From Rotaria sp. Silwood1 (taxonomy: Eukaryota > Rotifera > Eurotatoria > Philodinida > Philodinidae), in NCBI GenBank assembly GCA_905250075.1, contig CAJNOP010000032.1:503675-567674 (forward strand): a DNA stretch of 64,000 nucleotides, given 5' to 3'. Each line of letters begins with the position of its first letter. Position 1 is the first letter of the stretch. The position numbers and the translations under genes are program-made. Below, in pieces: positions 11,754-22,879 of the stretch. The notes beneath the pieces were generated by a model. It searched no databases, was not told where the DNA came from, and worked only from the letters and a program-made list of their open reading frames with translations.

Positions 11754-12478
11754 GGTTGGCCGTAAAAATGTCGAAAGAACGAAGAGAAAAAATGTCGAAG
11801 GAAAAAATGTCAAAAGGAAAAATATAGAAGAAAAATGTCGAAAAAATAATATCGACAGAAAAATGGTTGATAAATATTTTGAAGAGTTGTGAATAGTGAA
11901 GAACATGTTATATAATATGAATTAGTGTTAATATTATAACAGTTACAAAAATAGATAATGAAAAAAATTGATTCATTATTTTTTCTGCATAGCAACTATG
12001 GATTGTTGTTTTATTCAGTTTGAAAACATAATCATCTGCTACGAGTAAAGATTTTCCTTTATTTTAATTTATAAATGAAAAGCTAGAGATACTGATCGGG
12101 TTACGTCACTTTCAGATGTAGCAGTTTCAGTCGTGACAATAGAATTTTAGTTAATATAATAGTTCTTCGCTTAACTCTCTTATTTAATTTTTATCAGGTA
12201 GTAGTCGTCAAAATCACAATTGCTTAAACTTCTATACTATCACAACTATGAGAAAAACAATGGTGAACTAGACATGATTAGAGTCACAATTTATTGGATA
12301 CATCATCTTTTTCGATATTTTTCTGTTACAATATTCTTCTACTTCCATATTTACTTTTCGACATTTCTCCTCTTCTAGATTTTTTCTTTCAACATTTTTC
12401 CCTTTCGATATTTTTCCTTTCGACATTTTTCCCCTATTTTTTTGACATTTTTCCTTTTCGACATTTTTCCAGCACACC
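11754..12478. mobile_element. Probable element nested inside the hAT transposon
   Basis: Two inverted clusters of the word GTCGAAAGGAAAAAT (about 11768-11865 and, inverted, 12383-12472) bound a 725-bp segment. The proposed ends GGTTGGCCG and (inverted) GGTGTGCTG are only partly similar. The flanking octamers CATCTAGA and CATCTAAA match at 7 of 8 positions, which would again fit hAT. No coding capacity seen. The clusters could instead be subterminal transposase-binding repeats of the host element. Confidence 0.45.
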
Positions 12479-12527
12479 CATCTAAACGAATATGGTTAAA
12501 TAAAAAAGTCGACGGAATTACTATTGA

Positions 12528-13040
12528 ATGTCTGTATTCGTATTTCTTGTTATTGTGATTTATTATACTAAACTAAAATATTCAAATATGAGTTCGATAT
12601 TATTTGATTTGGATGATGATATTTGTCTAATGTCCACTTCTGATCCTACTGTTTCATCAAACACGTCCTCAAGCTGTCTTGCTGGTCGTTCAACCTCGTC
12701 TTCTTCAAACTTTTATACTTCACAACAATTAAAACAAATGCTATTAAAAAATGATGAAAACGTTCGTCTTGGAAATAATAACTCAATGAAGGTGTAGCCA
12801 GCTTGGTGGAGATCTTTTAGATATATATCTTTAAAAAAATAAAAAAATGATTTTGAACGTATTACTGGTTTAATAGCATGTTTTAAATGTTCTTCTGTAT
12901 TTCGTTATGGGCCTAAAAGCGGAACAAAACATATTGTTGAACATTTTTGTAAAATGAAGTTCATTAATAAACTATATGGGTTTAAATTATCCTTTTATGT
13001 CTTCATTATTGTTTTTCTTAATATTAATAAGTTCTATTAG
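12528..13040 (+). pseudogene. hAT-associated BED zinc-finger protein remnant
   Basis: Two pieces. A Ser/Thr-rich open stretch at about 12585-12795 starts MSSILFDLDDDI. A second open stretch, 12849-13040, encodes ACFKCSSVFRYG followed by KSGTKHIVEHFC. The CxxC, the Gly-Thr-Lys and the final His-x3-His/Cys follow the BED-finger pattern used by hAT transposases to bind DNA. The frame closes at TAG 13038-13040, before any transposase catalytic region. The two pieces may have been exons of one protein; the junction is not clear. Confidence 0.6.
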
Positions 13041-13332
13041 TTGAACTATTAGCTACTGGTATTGTGCAGTAATTTAGATGAAGCAATACTGGATAGTACA
13101 TTTACGAAACAACTTTAACTTTGAACTCTATAGGAAATAAAAGTCGAAATTTTCTTGTCGATTTCACAGGGTAACCCTGTCCTGCCCTGCCAGTAACCGT
13201 GGCAGGACAGGGCAGGACAGGGTGTGTTTTTTTTTCTAAGTATTTCTGGCCCACAGGGCAGGGTAACACAGAGCAGGGTACAGGACAGGACAGGGCGAAA
13301 AAAATTGCCCTGTGGACACCTCTGATGGGTAG

Positions 13333-14526
13333 TTGTGTTGTCAGGAGGAGCTCCGAAGAATAAGATGCATTTTTCGCTCACTGTTTACGGGACATACTGT
13401 AGTTATCAACATTGGCTGAAACTGTATTAAACAGCATGATTGATACGAAGTTTCTAATGAAATGTTTGATTTATCATTTTAAGTAGTCATCAGATAGGTA
13501 GTGTATTGTCATTTGTTCGTATGTATGACTGATTTAGGGATTCAGTTATTGATAATGATTTAGATACATTGTTCTAACTATTAGACTGGATTGGAGTGGG
13601 AACTAAAATTATTGAAGAAGGTCTGTTGACGATTTTCTTTTCACTAAGATTGGAGCTATAACGAGTTCAAATTGTCATTAGAATGCAGAAAGCTGTTTTT
13701 CATGAGAATATGAGGAAGTACAAATTATCAGTTTACCGAAGACAGGTTCTCCGAGAAGGAAAAAGATACTGTTCAGCACCTGAAAGCCGTGTATATATTT
13801 TTGTTTAGAGTACGAATAAAGACGGAGAAAAAAATTGTTTATAAATTCAGACGGTTGTAAGAGTTCTCTGCGAAGTCTTGTAGGTAAGATAGAGTGACCT
13901 CATCAAACTGGATAGAGTCTTTTTTTTTCAAATTTTTCTAAAGCAAAATCATTTTTCGGTCATCTATCAAATTACTGTATTGCAACCGAAAAGCGTCTCA
14001 AGGATCGCAGGGATCTTTCATTTTATAGATGTCGATTAACTGTATCATTCCATGTAGTTTATGTAAAGTTATGTTTTCGCGATTTAGGTGTTCATAAATT
14101 CGAATTTGAGTTTCGTAAAGTCGTTGAATCAGCTAATATGAAAATAGTTTTGACTTCTTTACATTCTCTTCGAAAACCATTTTCTCTATTTGATTCACTA
14201 TTAGGATTCTTCCTGGTGCTCACTGAACAAAACCTGATGAAAAATGTACGTCTAAAAGTCAGAAAAAAGCAGCAAGCGTTTTTAAATCTCACATAAGTTC
14301 TTGAGCTTTGTGTTGAAATCATAATGAAGAAGATCCATACTGAACTTCTATTGTTTAGTACAATTTAAAGAGTTAAACAGATGTATTTGACGCAATCTAC
14401 TATAATTGTCCACTTTTGTTGGTTAATGTAAATAACTTTCAATATATATTGGTTGGACATGTGCTGTAATGGTAGAACTACACTGGATATTAATTTTATA
14501 CTTATTATTTTTACAATTGAGAGAAT
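13333..14526. other. Spacer of duplication unit A; no gene recognised
   Basis: No coding signal. Around 13,410-13,510 it resembles 26,990-27,110, which lies downstream of the tRNA in unit C, so it is a diverged copy of the unit spacer that follows the tRNA array. Confidence 0.5.
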
Positions 14527-14534
14527 TCTCAAAT

Positions 14535-15111
14535 CAGATATGGAATCAGTCTAGTTTTTTTCAAACCGATACCGGTACTGGTCCAAAACAAGTCAGACAG
14601 GACCAGACCGGTAAAACCAGTCGACCTGTTCAAACCGGTTTACCGGCGAAAACCGGTCAAACCTGTTTACCAACTGAAACCGATTTACCGAAAAAAGTTG
14701 ATCTGACGGGTCTACCGGTCAAAACTAGCCTACCGGTACTAAACAGGATGCTGATGATACGTCAGTTTATAAGAGAAAATGCGACCTACCGACAAAATAT
14801 CGATCTACAGACAACAGACTAAGGCTTGAAATGAAACCTTGTTTCATAGTGAACTTTCTTGCGGGCTACCCTCGTACTTTCACGCATACTGGTATAATGT
14901 TTCACCGTTGATAACCATAGTCTCATTGATGGGCATTCTGAAAACTGTTTTTTAAATAAATTCCTGTATGATCAGTGGAACTAATCTTGATGTCAGTTGT
15001 TTTTTCATATGAATAACATCATAGAGCAGGAAAGTGAAAAATATAGACCGGTATAAGGTGGTTTAGACCGGTAAATACCAGTAGACCGGTCGATTACCGG
15101 TACCATCTCTG
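14535..15111. mobile_element. hAT-type MITE with iterated ACCGGT words (577 bp)
   Basis: The left end CAGATATGG and right end CCATCTCTG are inverted (8 of 9). The flanks TCTCAAAT (14527-14534) and CCTCAAAT (15112-15119) match at 7 of 8, fitting an 8-bp hAT duplication. Both ends are packed with the palindromic hexamer ACCGGT and near variants (about 14,565-14,735 and 15,045-15,105). No transposase is encoded. Confidence 0.75.
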
Positions 15112-16269
15112 CCTCAAATTAATTTTAAATAACGGACTAAACGTCTAGAACAAAAGACGGAAATATTATGGTTCATTATAGATGGCTTCTCAGAATATCT
15201 ACTCCTATCTCAGAGTCTTGAACGGAAGAAAAATAAGACAAGCATGAAATATAGATTCGTCTCATGTAACAGAAGTATTGATCGTTTTAGACGGTTACAA
15301 TAATCAAAATTCATCTTTCGAGACAACAACATTGTTCCACATTTTGAGATTACAATTAAGTAGTAACTCAGTCATTACAAATATTTTTGATTATTGTTAT
15401 AGCTCTTTGCAATCTTTTCATACTAATTTAAGAGGCTACTTCGTCGGAGAAAACAAAATAAGCTGTTATTGAATTATCTCAATGCGAAACAGTGCTTCGT
15501 CAAGTATCATCCTAACCGCAAAAAGAAAATAATGCAAATAAAAAAGAGAGCACAAGCAAATAATAAGGTTAGAATAGCATTTTTCATGATCAACAGAAAA
15601 CAGATTTTGTTTTCAAAAAAAGAATACTCACAAGAAAACAACATTAGCAAACAGTGTTAGGAATCTTTTGTCACATTCTCTAGGGAATGACTGAACACCA
15701 TAGAAGAATATTGCTTGGAAATACCAAAAATTGATGAAATCTAAATAAGTAGTGCAAGGATAAAAAACAGAAGTTTTGTGCCACAAGCAAAACACATGAC
15801 AATCTTAGTTCGAAAAGACTCCTCGTCAGATAGGCCCACTGAAGAATGTATGAAAAGATTTTCATCGTAAGATATAAAGAGATATCTCTAATGTAAAAAA
15901 GGGAAGCATGATTTCCTCTATTGGCGATAAGTTTTGTTCTTTTTTATTCATGTCAGAATAATTCCAGCCAAGAAAAAAAGTTCAACGGATATCTTATTGA
16001 TAACGTAGTAAAGTTTCAAATACCAACAAGTGTCACGATGAGACTAAGATAAGCACACATGTATTAATAGGAAGCTCTTATAAAACAGGGAAGAACAAAC
16101 AAGAGAGAAGAGCAGTTAATCTCTATTTTTCATCTACTCTCTATGGCAAAAGAATGATCGAAAGTTGCAACACCAATTCATTCAAAACACTGACCAAATC
16201 TTCTATATAAATATCCATTTATCCACAAAAGTACTCTTTAAACTTTTAAACAAGCCTATTACTTTCGAA
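15112..16269. repeat. Spacer at the start of duplication unit B
   Basis: From about 15,490 onward the sequence is collinear with 23,640-24,230 and then 24,650-24,800 in unit C, and in its later part with 27,240-27,640, with small indels. The short open frames here are disrupted in the sister copies and carry no family signature. The first 370 bp have no counterpart that I recognise. Confidence 0.7.
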
Positions 16270-17160
16270 AGATTATTTTAATAGTTATTTTCAACATAAA
16301 TTTGAGCTTCATTGGGGTTAAACGAGACAATACAACTGCTAAATATGAACATATCGAACATCATATTTTGTCGCATTTAAAATCATTTACAAACGATAAT
16401 CTTTATGACAAAAATGAATCCAAAAAATAACTAAAATCACTGTAGCACATTATTTTTTGATGATCGAAAACAATGCATAACAATTGAACGTTCATTAATA
16501 ACAAGTAAAAAAGTGAAAACATTAAGTTTTAATCTTACACATGAAGCACATAAACTACTTGATTTTACTGTTGTTGGTATACTTGAAGATGAACATTTAA
16601 CAACAGAAGATTTCGATATTCAATTTAATAAAAGAAAAAGATAAGAAATTAAATATCAACAAGAACTAGATGATATTCGAATTTTCTCAAAACACAAGAA
16701 TGCAGGGCAAAGCTGACAACTCGATTTTTTAAAAGAAATGGATATCACATAAAAAGTGAAAACTCACTTCTACGAATGACATCTTGAAGCTTTAAAAACC
16801 CTTAGTTGTGAAAGGTTTCTTTTTCGGGAACTCTTTTTATAATGCAATAGAACCTGTTGCAACGGACAGCAAAAAAGTATCAATTTCGATTTTGATATTT
16901 TTTCTTCGTGTTTCAGCTACTATTTTCTGATTTTTTGTCCTTAAGAATCATCGTATTACAAAATATGAACTTTGGATAAGTAATTGGAGAAAGAAAAAAC
17001 ATCTCGATCGATCGCTACAAAGTACTCCACATTTTAATTAATTGTTAAAGAAATCGAACTGAAAATGATTATAATCAACTCCATGGAAATCGTAGACATT
17101 GAAAATCACCACAAAATACCATGTGGATTAAGGTTATTGGTTTTGACACTTAACTACATT
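16270..17160 (+). pseudogene. USP-like last-exon pseudogene, unit B
   Basis: Aligns with 4,660-5,190 of the USP-like gene. It retains recognisable codons (TVVGILEDEHLTTEDFDIQF region) but has frameshifts and stops. About 375 bp of unrelated sequence (roughly 16,665-17,040) separates it from the part that matches the original C-terminal tail. Several changes are shared with the unit C copy, so pseudogenisation preceded that duplication. Confidence 0.8.
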
Positions 17161-17296
17161 CAAAAGTTATCTCATTACTGTTATGCATATGTGTTTTTTG
17201 TAATGAAAACTATTCATTTCGGAGCATGCGTCCCATTTTTTTTTTCATTATGAAAAACAAAACATGAAATGTGATCGAATAATTTAATGTTTATTA

Positions 17297-17903
17297 TCAT
17301 AGTTCTTTTCGTACCCCTAAAACACTGTTACAATAAGGGCAATAATGCGTACACTTTTTAAATGATGACACACAAAGTGGTATCCAAAACAAAATACAGG
17401 TGACACAACAAAAGATCAAAACAAATGCTAAAGTAATCAATGTATTTTCTGTTTCTACACGTGTTGATACTGAAGCACCACATTTTGGACAAACAAGCGA
17501 AACCGATTTACGCGGCCATTCAAAGCCTTTGGCAGGAGATGCTTCTGGACCAGTTGGATTCTTTGTTGATAAGTCTAAAAAGAGCATATTTACATTCTTC
17601 TATGAAAAACAAGGTTAGATTTTTACTCTGGTTGCCATTTACAGGTGGCAACTGTTGTTGCATAGGTACAGGATATGATGATGATTGAAGAGCTGTCGCA
17701 TAAGTAGGTGGTGGTTGTTGAAACGATGACTGATAAATCGAAGATGGTTGTTGTGTAGTTGTCTGATACATTTGTTGTTGTGTATTCATATCCATGTTAT
17801 TAAAAGATTGAATTTGTCCATATTCACTGGAATATATTGGTTGTGCATAGTAATTATTGGATGGCGACTCATAAATGGAAGATTGTTGGAAATTATTATC
17901 CAT
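17297..17903 (-). CDS. LITAF-domain membrane protein, copy B
   Basis: Two exons, 17903-17627 and 17574-17297, total 555 nt (184 aa). The protein starts MDNNFQQSSIYESPSNNYY and has a Gln/Tyr/Pro-rich N-terminus with a PPPTY motif but no PSAP. The C-terminal LITAF domain has CPKCG, a hydrophobic segment and HYCPYCN. The frame is intact with clean splice sites, so the gene is probably functional. The hydrophobic loop (CVTCILFWIPLCVSSF) differs most among the three copies. Confidence 0.85.
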
Positions 17904-18640
17904 GGTTATTTGAGATATTTTTCACAATAAATACAAGCTATAAGTGCCTCTGTATGATAAAATAATCAAAACACACAAGGTGATGTTTTTATTTTGTTTA
18001 TTTCACGTGACATTCATTCAACTGTAACGAAAACTAATACCATGTGTTGCTTGTATTTACCTTATGCGCATGAAAATTTCTCTCGAAAGAATGTTGAAAG
18101 GGAATATGGATTTATGCACAGTAATGAAATAATTATAAAATCAGTCAATTTAATAGGTGATGAGTAAAGTAGTTGAACGTTTAGTTATTAATTAATTTGA
18201 TTTATAAATGCATTCAAAAATCAATCAAAAACAAATTTATTAACAGTCGATCATATTCAAAGGTAAGGATAGAAATGGACATGGTTATAGACTGAATCAT
18301 TTTTATTCCTTTTTTTCCTTTCGCTCCAGTTGTTCTACAAATATCTTTGTTATTCTAGCATGTTTTTTGTAACCCTCATATTTTGTAAATAAGAATAATA
18401 ATTATTTTAATTCTTTTTATTATTTGTTGTCAAAAACAAAAGGAAAGAAACTTCTTGACTTGTTCAATGGCTGTTGTCTTTTATATTCCCATGTATAAAT
18501 ATTTGGTATCTTTTCAAATAAAAATAACATATTTCGCGTTTACAAATTTTGACGTGTTTTTAACGAAGGATGTGGTACAAATTGATCAATATGAAAGCGA
18601 TATGTCACATGAATGAGTGATGCAAAAAGATGATGAAATG
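17904..18640. other. Unit B LITAF-tRNA spacer, then left flank of the MULE element
   Basis: Up to about 18,080 this matches 26,430-26,600 of unit C. Similarity then breaks off and resumes at about 22,724, just before the tRNA. The inserted block therefore runs from about 18.08 to 22.72 kb. The part from 18.1 to 18.64 kb is AT-rich with no gene recognised. Confidence 0.6.
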
Positions 18641-19951
18641 AATTAAAATAAGGAAACGCTTAAGGAAAAGGAATCAAAATGTTGGGTTAACAAAGATACA
18701 TTTGATAGTGTTGGTAAAGCAGAAGTATGTATTGGAAATTGATGGTCAAAATATTACACAAATTATTAAGAAGATGGGAGAAAAGTTTCCTATAGATGCA
18801 AGAAAGCTAAATGTTGTGATCGTCAATGTGGTGCAAGTATTTATTTGCTATATCATGCAAATAATGATAAAGTAGCTGCTTATGACATCAAAGCTGAACG
18901 CGAACATTATAATGAAAAAAATCATTCTATTGATGAAAATGTTACAAAGCATATAGAAGATTTATTCAACGATGGTATAAAGAAATCAAAACTAGGTCTT
19001 TGAGCACTTGAATAAAGAAAAATAAATGTGTCAACATTAGCACAGCTAAAAGTTATCTTGTGTATTATATAAAAAGAAATTCGGCTCAATATGATAAGTT
19101 TAGCTACATTAGAACAATGGTATGAAAATAGTCAAAATATTCTACTTGGTGAAACCGAATCTTTTTATTGTATCATGCAAGTTACTATATAATGATGAAG
19201 AATATGAAGATGTAGAAGATGACGGTTGGAAATAAATTTTGTATCTTTATATTATCTGTTCATTTCCTCAATAGTCCATCTATGTGGCAATATATACATT
19301 TTGTTGTTACTTATACATTAGTATGATAAGTTTTTCCAGTACTAGGTATTGGAAGAACTGATTTGAATGGAGTATTTTATCAATTTGGCTTAGCGATATA
19401 TTCAAATCGAAACAAACATATATTTTCAATTTATCGTCATTAGTCTTCAAATTGATATAGAAAAATTAATGAAGCTTTTTTAAAACGAACATCATTGATA
19501 TCAAATACTGCTGATTTAATCAAAAACGTTTTAAAAATCTATTTGATAATTTGTACGATTAAATAGTGTGCTGACATATATGCAGAGGAAAGTTGAAAAT
19601 ACTGTATGCCAAATAGAAGTCCAAGATATCAGAGAGAATTAATCGAAGATATTAAGATGCTTGAGTTATACAATTCTACAACTATATATACATATTTAAA
19701 CGCGTATCAGCGTTATTCATGCAACAATAGAAAATGAGTATGAAACAAAAAACAACAATCAATATTGAACTTTTTGAAATTGTTTTGACTTTGAATGCCT
19801 AAAACCGATTAATGGCTAGTATGAAAGTTTTCATATGTGTATATCAAGTATATAAACAAAGTTTTAGATGCAATAAATGAAACAATTAAATTTGACGAAA
19901 TGTTTTGAAGACGGCATGTTTTATTAAAACTGTTAAGAATGTTTTTAAATA

Positions 19952-21160
19952 AGACACCTATTTAAGTGCTAAGTAATTTTACATAAAAGCTAAGTAAAAA
20001 ATTGCATTTTTTCCAAGTAATTTATTAAACATAAACTTGAGTGAAAAATAAATTTTTGCTAAGCATTTTATTTAAATTCTCAATGGAAAAGTTTAATTTT
20101 CTAAACAAAATATTAGAAATTGATAGGTAAACGTATAATTTTTGTTAAGTAAAAATAGGGAATGTATGAATAATAATTTTAATTGAATAGTTATTCGATT
20201 AATAAAGCTTTTGTTGCTTTTCGTGGTCGTCCTTATTTTCTTTTTTCACCCAAAGGTACATCCTTTACTGCTGGAGGTTGTTTGAAAAATTTCAATATAA
20301 TTGCCATACCAATCATATGTTTGCAAATACATTCTTTAAAAAGTTTGAACAATTGCAAAATCCACTTTTCCATTCTGATTCAATGTATGACAAAGTTACT
20401 TTCTATATTTCAAATTCAAGATCTTTAAATTGATTGAATGGCGTCCATCTTTTTCTTTTGCATCTTGGGATTTCATTTTTTGTGATATTTTCTGCCTCAC
20501 CAGCTAGTATATAGTAGTCAGTAAAACCTTTTGTTTTAGATGATAATTGTCATACTAATTTTGAGGATTTTGCAAAATGAAATGCATCAGTAATACATAT
20601 ACAAAAGAATAAGAAGAGAAGAACTCACTAGAAAATGACATATACAGAGGAAAGAACTCTCCTGAAAACAACAGAGATCATATATAATCGCTGGAGAAGG
20701 AGAGAGACAAAAAAGATGTACTTGAACATGCTTGAAGACAGTGTATGTGTATTCACGCATGATATCATAACGAAAGAAAATAAAGATGAAATCTACTTAT
20801 ATTATAGTGTCATATCAGTACTAACAGAAGACAAGAGAAAAAATGTACAAGCCAAATCACCAACTGACAATCGTTATCTTATCTTGTCTTAATCATATTT
20901 ACTTATTAACAATTTTGTTATTTATCTAATATATTTTCTTAATTATACGATCCAATTTATTAACTTAATAATTAAATATTTCACTTGTATATTAATTATC
21001 AAACTTGACAAAAATGTTAGTTATAGAGAAATATTAATTTAATCTATCATCCAATAAATTTATTGAACATCTAACTTATTTACTGAGCATACACAAATTT
21101 TACTTAGCAAAAGTCAACTTAGCATTCATATATTTTTACTTAGCATTTAAATAAGTGCCT
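19952..21160. mobile_element. TIR element nested in the MULE pseudogene (1209 bp, 7-bp target duplication)
   Basis: The termini AGACACCTATTTAAGTGC and, inverted, AGGCACTTATTTAAATGC are followed on both sides by iterated GCTAAGTAA words. The direct flanks are TTAAATA (19945-19951 and 21161-21167). It interrupts the outer MULE relic between its core and C-terminal parts. It carries its own reversed MULE C-terminal fragment, so it is probably a MULE derivative. A 7-bp duplication is short for MULEs (usually 8-10), so the exact ends may shift by a base or two. Confidence 0.7.
20190..20430 (-). pseudogene. MULE C-terminal (SWIM-like) remnant inside the nested element
   Basis: On the minus strand the decayed frame reads NCSNFLKNVF, then VKKENKDDHEKQQKLY. 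This parallels the SWIM finger and basic 'KRGRPxKAKKALL' tail seen in the outer MULE. Opposite orientation to the outer copy shows that it is a separate element rather than an internal repeat. Confidence 0.5.
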
Positions 21161-21812
21161 TTAAATAATATCGAAAATTGGTCAACCAAACAATATTGAT
21201 TTTCACTTGATACAATAATTTCTACAAACCAACAATAGCTTCAAAATCATGGATTTTATCATATCGATAGGCTAAATTGATAAAAGATATCATTTGTATT
21301 CCAAATGATTCTTCGAAAAAGATATCATATACCAGTTCATGATTTACAATCGATCACAAAAACTGATTCATATATAAACATCGCACGAAAAATGGACAAT
21401 CATTCACATTGGAAAACATCGAAATATCATAATCCAGCGTTTCTTAAGAATTATATGTGCAAAAATGTTGTGAATATGACTATTCTTTTGCAATATTGTA
21501 AACCACAAGCAGTAACAAAGGTAGCACCATTCAGTGAGAAAACAAAAAGAGACAGATCATCAAATGCGAAATCTGTTTTATTGGTACAATAGTTTAATTT
21601 TCTTTCCTTTTCCAATCATTCTTTAAATTTCTTATTTATTCGGCGGTTCTTTGATTTATTCAAATTTCTTTTCTACTTATGAGTTTTGTATTTTTTATTG
21701 CTACTTATATTCCGTAAACTATCTATTTTACAATTAGTTACTGATAATTTTAGTAGTGATTGTTTAATATTTATACTAACCATTTACATATTTTTATTTA
21801 CTGATCACTTAA

Positions 21813-22719
21813 GCCCCCCCCCCCCCCCCCCCCCTCAGAATTGATTTCCCACTTGGAGTCCACCGTTTGGGCTGAAATTTTCAGAGATGATTGATCTTGG
21901 TGAGAAACGCTTGTGGTAAAAATTTCAGCCTGATATGCCTTACTAGTTCGAACTTTTGGCTTGTTTTCCTATCTCTCAGGAGAATCGAAATAACTCCGTC
22001 ATTAGAAGGGGTACAGACCTTGGACTAGTTTCAAATTGGACCTAGCCTCTGTACGCAACTTTATATCGAACGGAATTTTGAAACTCCCTTCCATTCATTT
22101 TTTACGAGCAATTTTGTGGACATGTTTGCAAAATAAGCATAACAAAATGTAAATCTATGACAGTAAATCCCACTTTTCTCAGCCCTGAGATCGAACGTCA
22201 AAAATCCGTCAGATGAAAAGTTAGCTGTGATTAAGACCTTTAAAACAATAAAAGAACATCGGTTATATGCCGAGTCGAGTGAGATTTATTTCAATTTTCC
22301 TATCTAGAAACCGTGTTTTGAGAAAAATGCTGAAGAAGTTTTAGAAATGGATTTTTTCATTCAAATCCAGAATAAATCATATTACAATGGTATATTCCAC
22401 TGGACCGTTTTAAAGGACGTAATAGATGAAGGTAGCTGACGCCATCTGACATGCCGATTAATATAAAAATATTCTATTTAATGATAATGTCAGTGGGAAT
22501 GCAATTTTTCTAAAACTGAAAACTTTTAAAAACCACGAAAATTTCTCTGAAAACATGGTAGTAGATTCAAAATTTCATGTGCCAAGTCTTTGAAAATCTG
22601 ACCATTTCCAAAAAACTATACATATTCTGAAAGAAGAAGCTTCGCTGCATCTTTCTGTAATAAAAACTCAACTTCGATATTTCCCTGAAAAACTCGATTT
22701 TCTGAGGGAGAGGGGAGCC
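21813..22719. mobile_element. piggyBac-type MITE (907 bp) flanked by TTAA, with a poly-C end
   Basis: Flanked by TTAA at 21809-21812 and 22720-22723. The left end is G, then 21 consecutive C, then TCAGAA. The inverted right end is GGCTCCCCTCTCCCTCAGAA. So the poly-C run is the expanded form of a C-rich terminal repeat. A TTAA target plus inverted ends fits piggyBac. No transposase is present; the interior is noncoding. Confidence 0.7.
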
Positions 22720-22807
22720 TTAAATGGAAGCTAACTCGAAACAGCTATTTTAATTATCGTGTTCCATAGAATATAGTTTCAAACTTATTTGGTTTCTGAA
22801 AAAAAAA

Positions 22808-22879
22808 TTCCGACGCCGGGAATCGAACCCGGGCCTCCTGCGTGAAAGGCAGAAATCCTAACCACTAGACCACGTCGGA
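22808..22879 (-). tRNA. tRNA-Glu (TTC), unit B
   Basis: 72 nt, identical in sequence to the unit A copy 1 gene, with a nine-T terminator on the transcribed strand. Its upstream and downstream flanks match those of the unit C tRNA. It sits 4.9 kb from LITAF B instead of about 0.27 kb because the MULE and MITE block is inserted between them. Confidence 0.95.

Larger units (their letters stand above)
11444..13324 (+). mobile_element. hAT DNA transposon relic (1881 bp) with perfect 8-bp target duplication
   Basis: The ends are CAGAGGTGTCCATAGG and its inverted partner ending CCTGTGGACACCTCTG, 15 of 16 matching. The flanking octamers are identical: ATGGGTAG at 11436-11443 and at 13325-13332. CAGAG-type termini plus an 8-bp duplication define the hAT superfamily. 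Both ends are dense in the iterated words CAGGGCAGG and CAGGACAGGG. Inside are a BED zinc-finger exon relic and a probable second nested element; the RNase-H-like transposase core is missing. The perfect duplication suggests a fairly recent insertion. Confidence 0.9.
18683..21592 (+). pseudogene. MULE-like transposase pseudogene (FLYWCH-like N-terminus, SWIM-like C-terminus)
   Basis: Decayed fragments are in collinear order. An N-terminal zinc-binding region at about 18,683-19,000 includes YRCKKAKCCDRQCGASIYLL and a downstream His pair, as in FLYWCH/MULE proteins. A core stretch at about 19,345-19,440 reads TDLNGVFYQFGLAIYSNRNK, matching the conserved 'FHPFGLAVCSNE' block of MULE transposases. 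The C-terminus at 21,420-21,592 reads FLKNYMCKNVVNMTILLQYC and ends in ALLVQ-like SVLLVQ, the SWIM finger and tail. Multiple stops are present. It is interrupted by the element at 19,952-21,160. Confidence 0.7.

Noticed and set aside
14469-14822. Plus-strand frame with Thr/Gly/Pro-rich repeats (PVQTGLPAKTGQT)
   Set aside because: It is translation of the ACCGGT-word end of a hAT-type MITE, which has defined ends and target duplication and no protein signature.
20635-20892. 85-residue charged frame inside the nested MULE derivative
   Set aside because: No recognisable domain, inside a decayed element, no splice or promoter context.
21814-21834. Poly-C run as a telomeric or satellite tract
   Set aside because: It forms the end of a TTAA-flanked inverted-repeat element and is a single run with no tandem unit.
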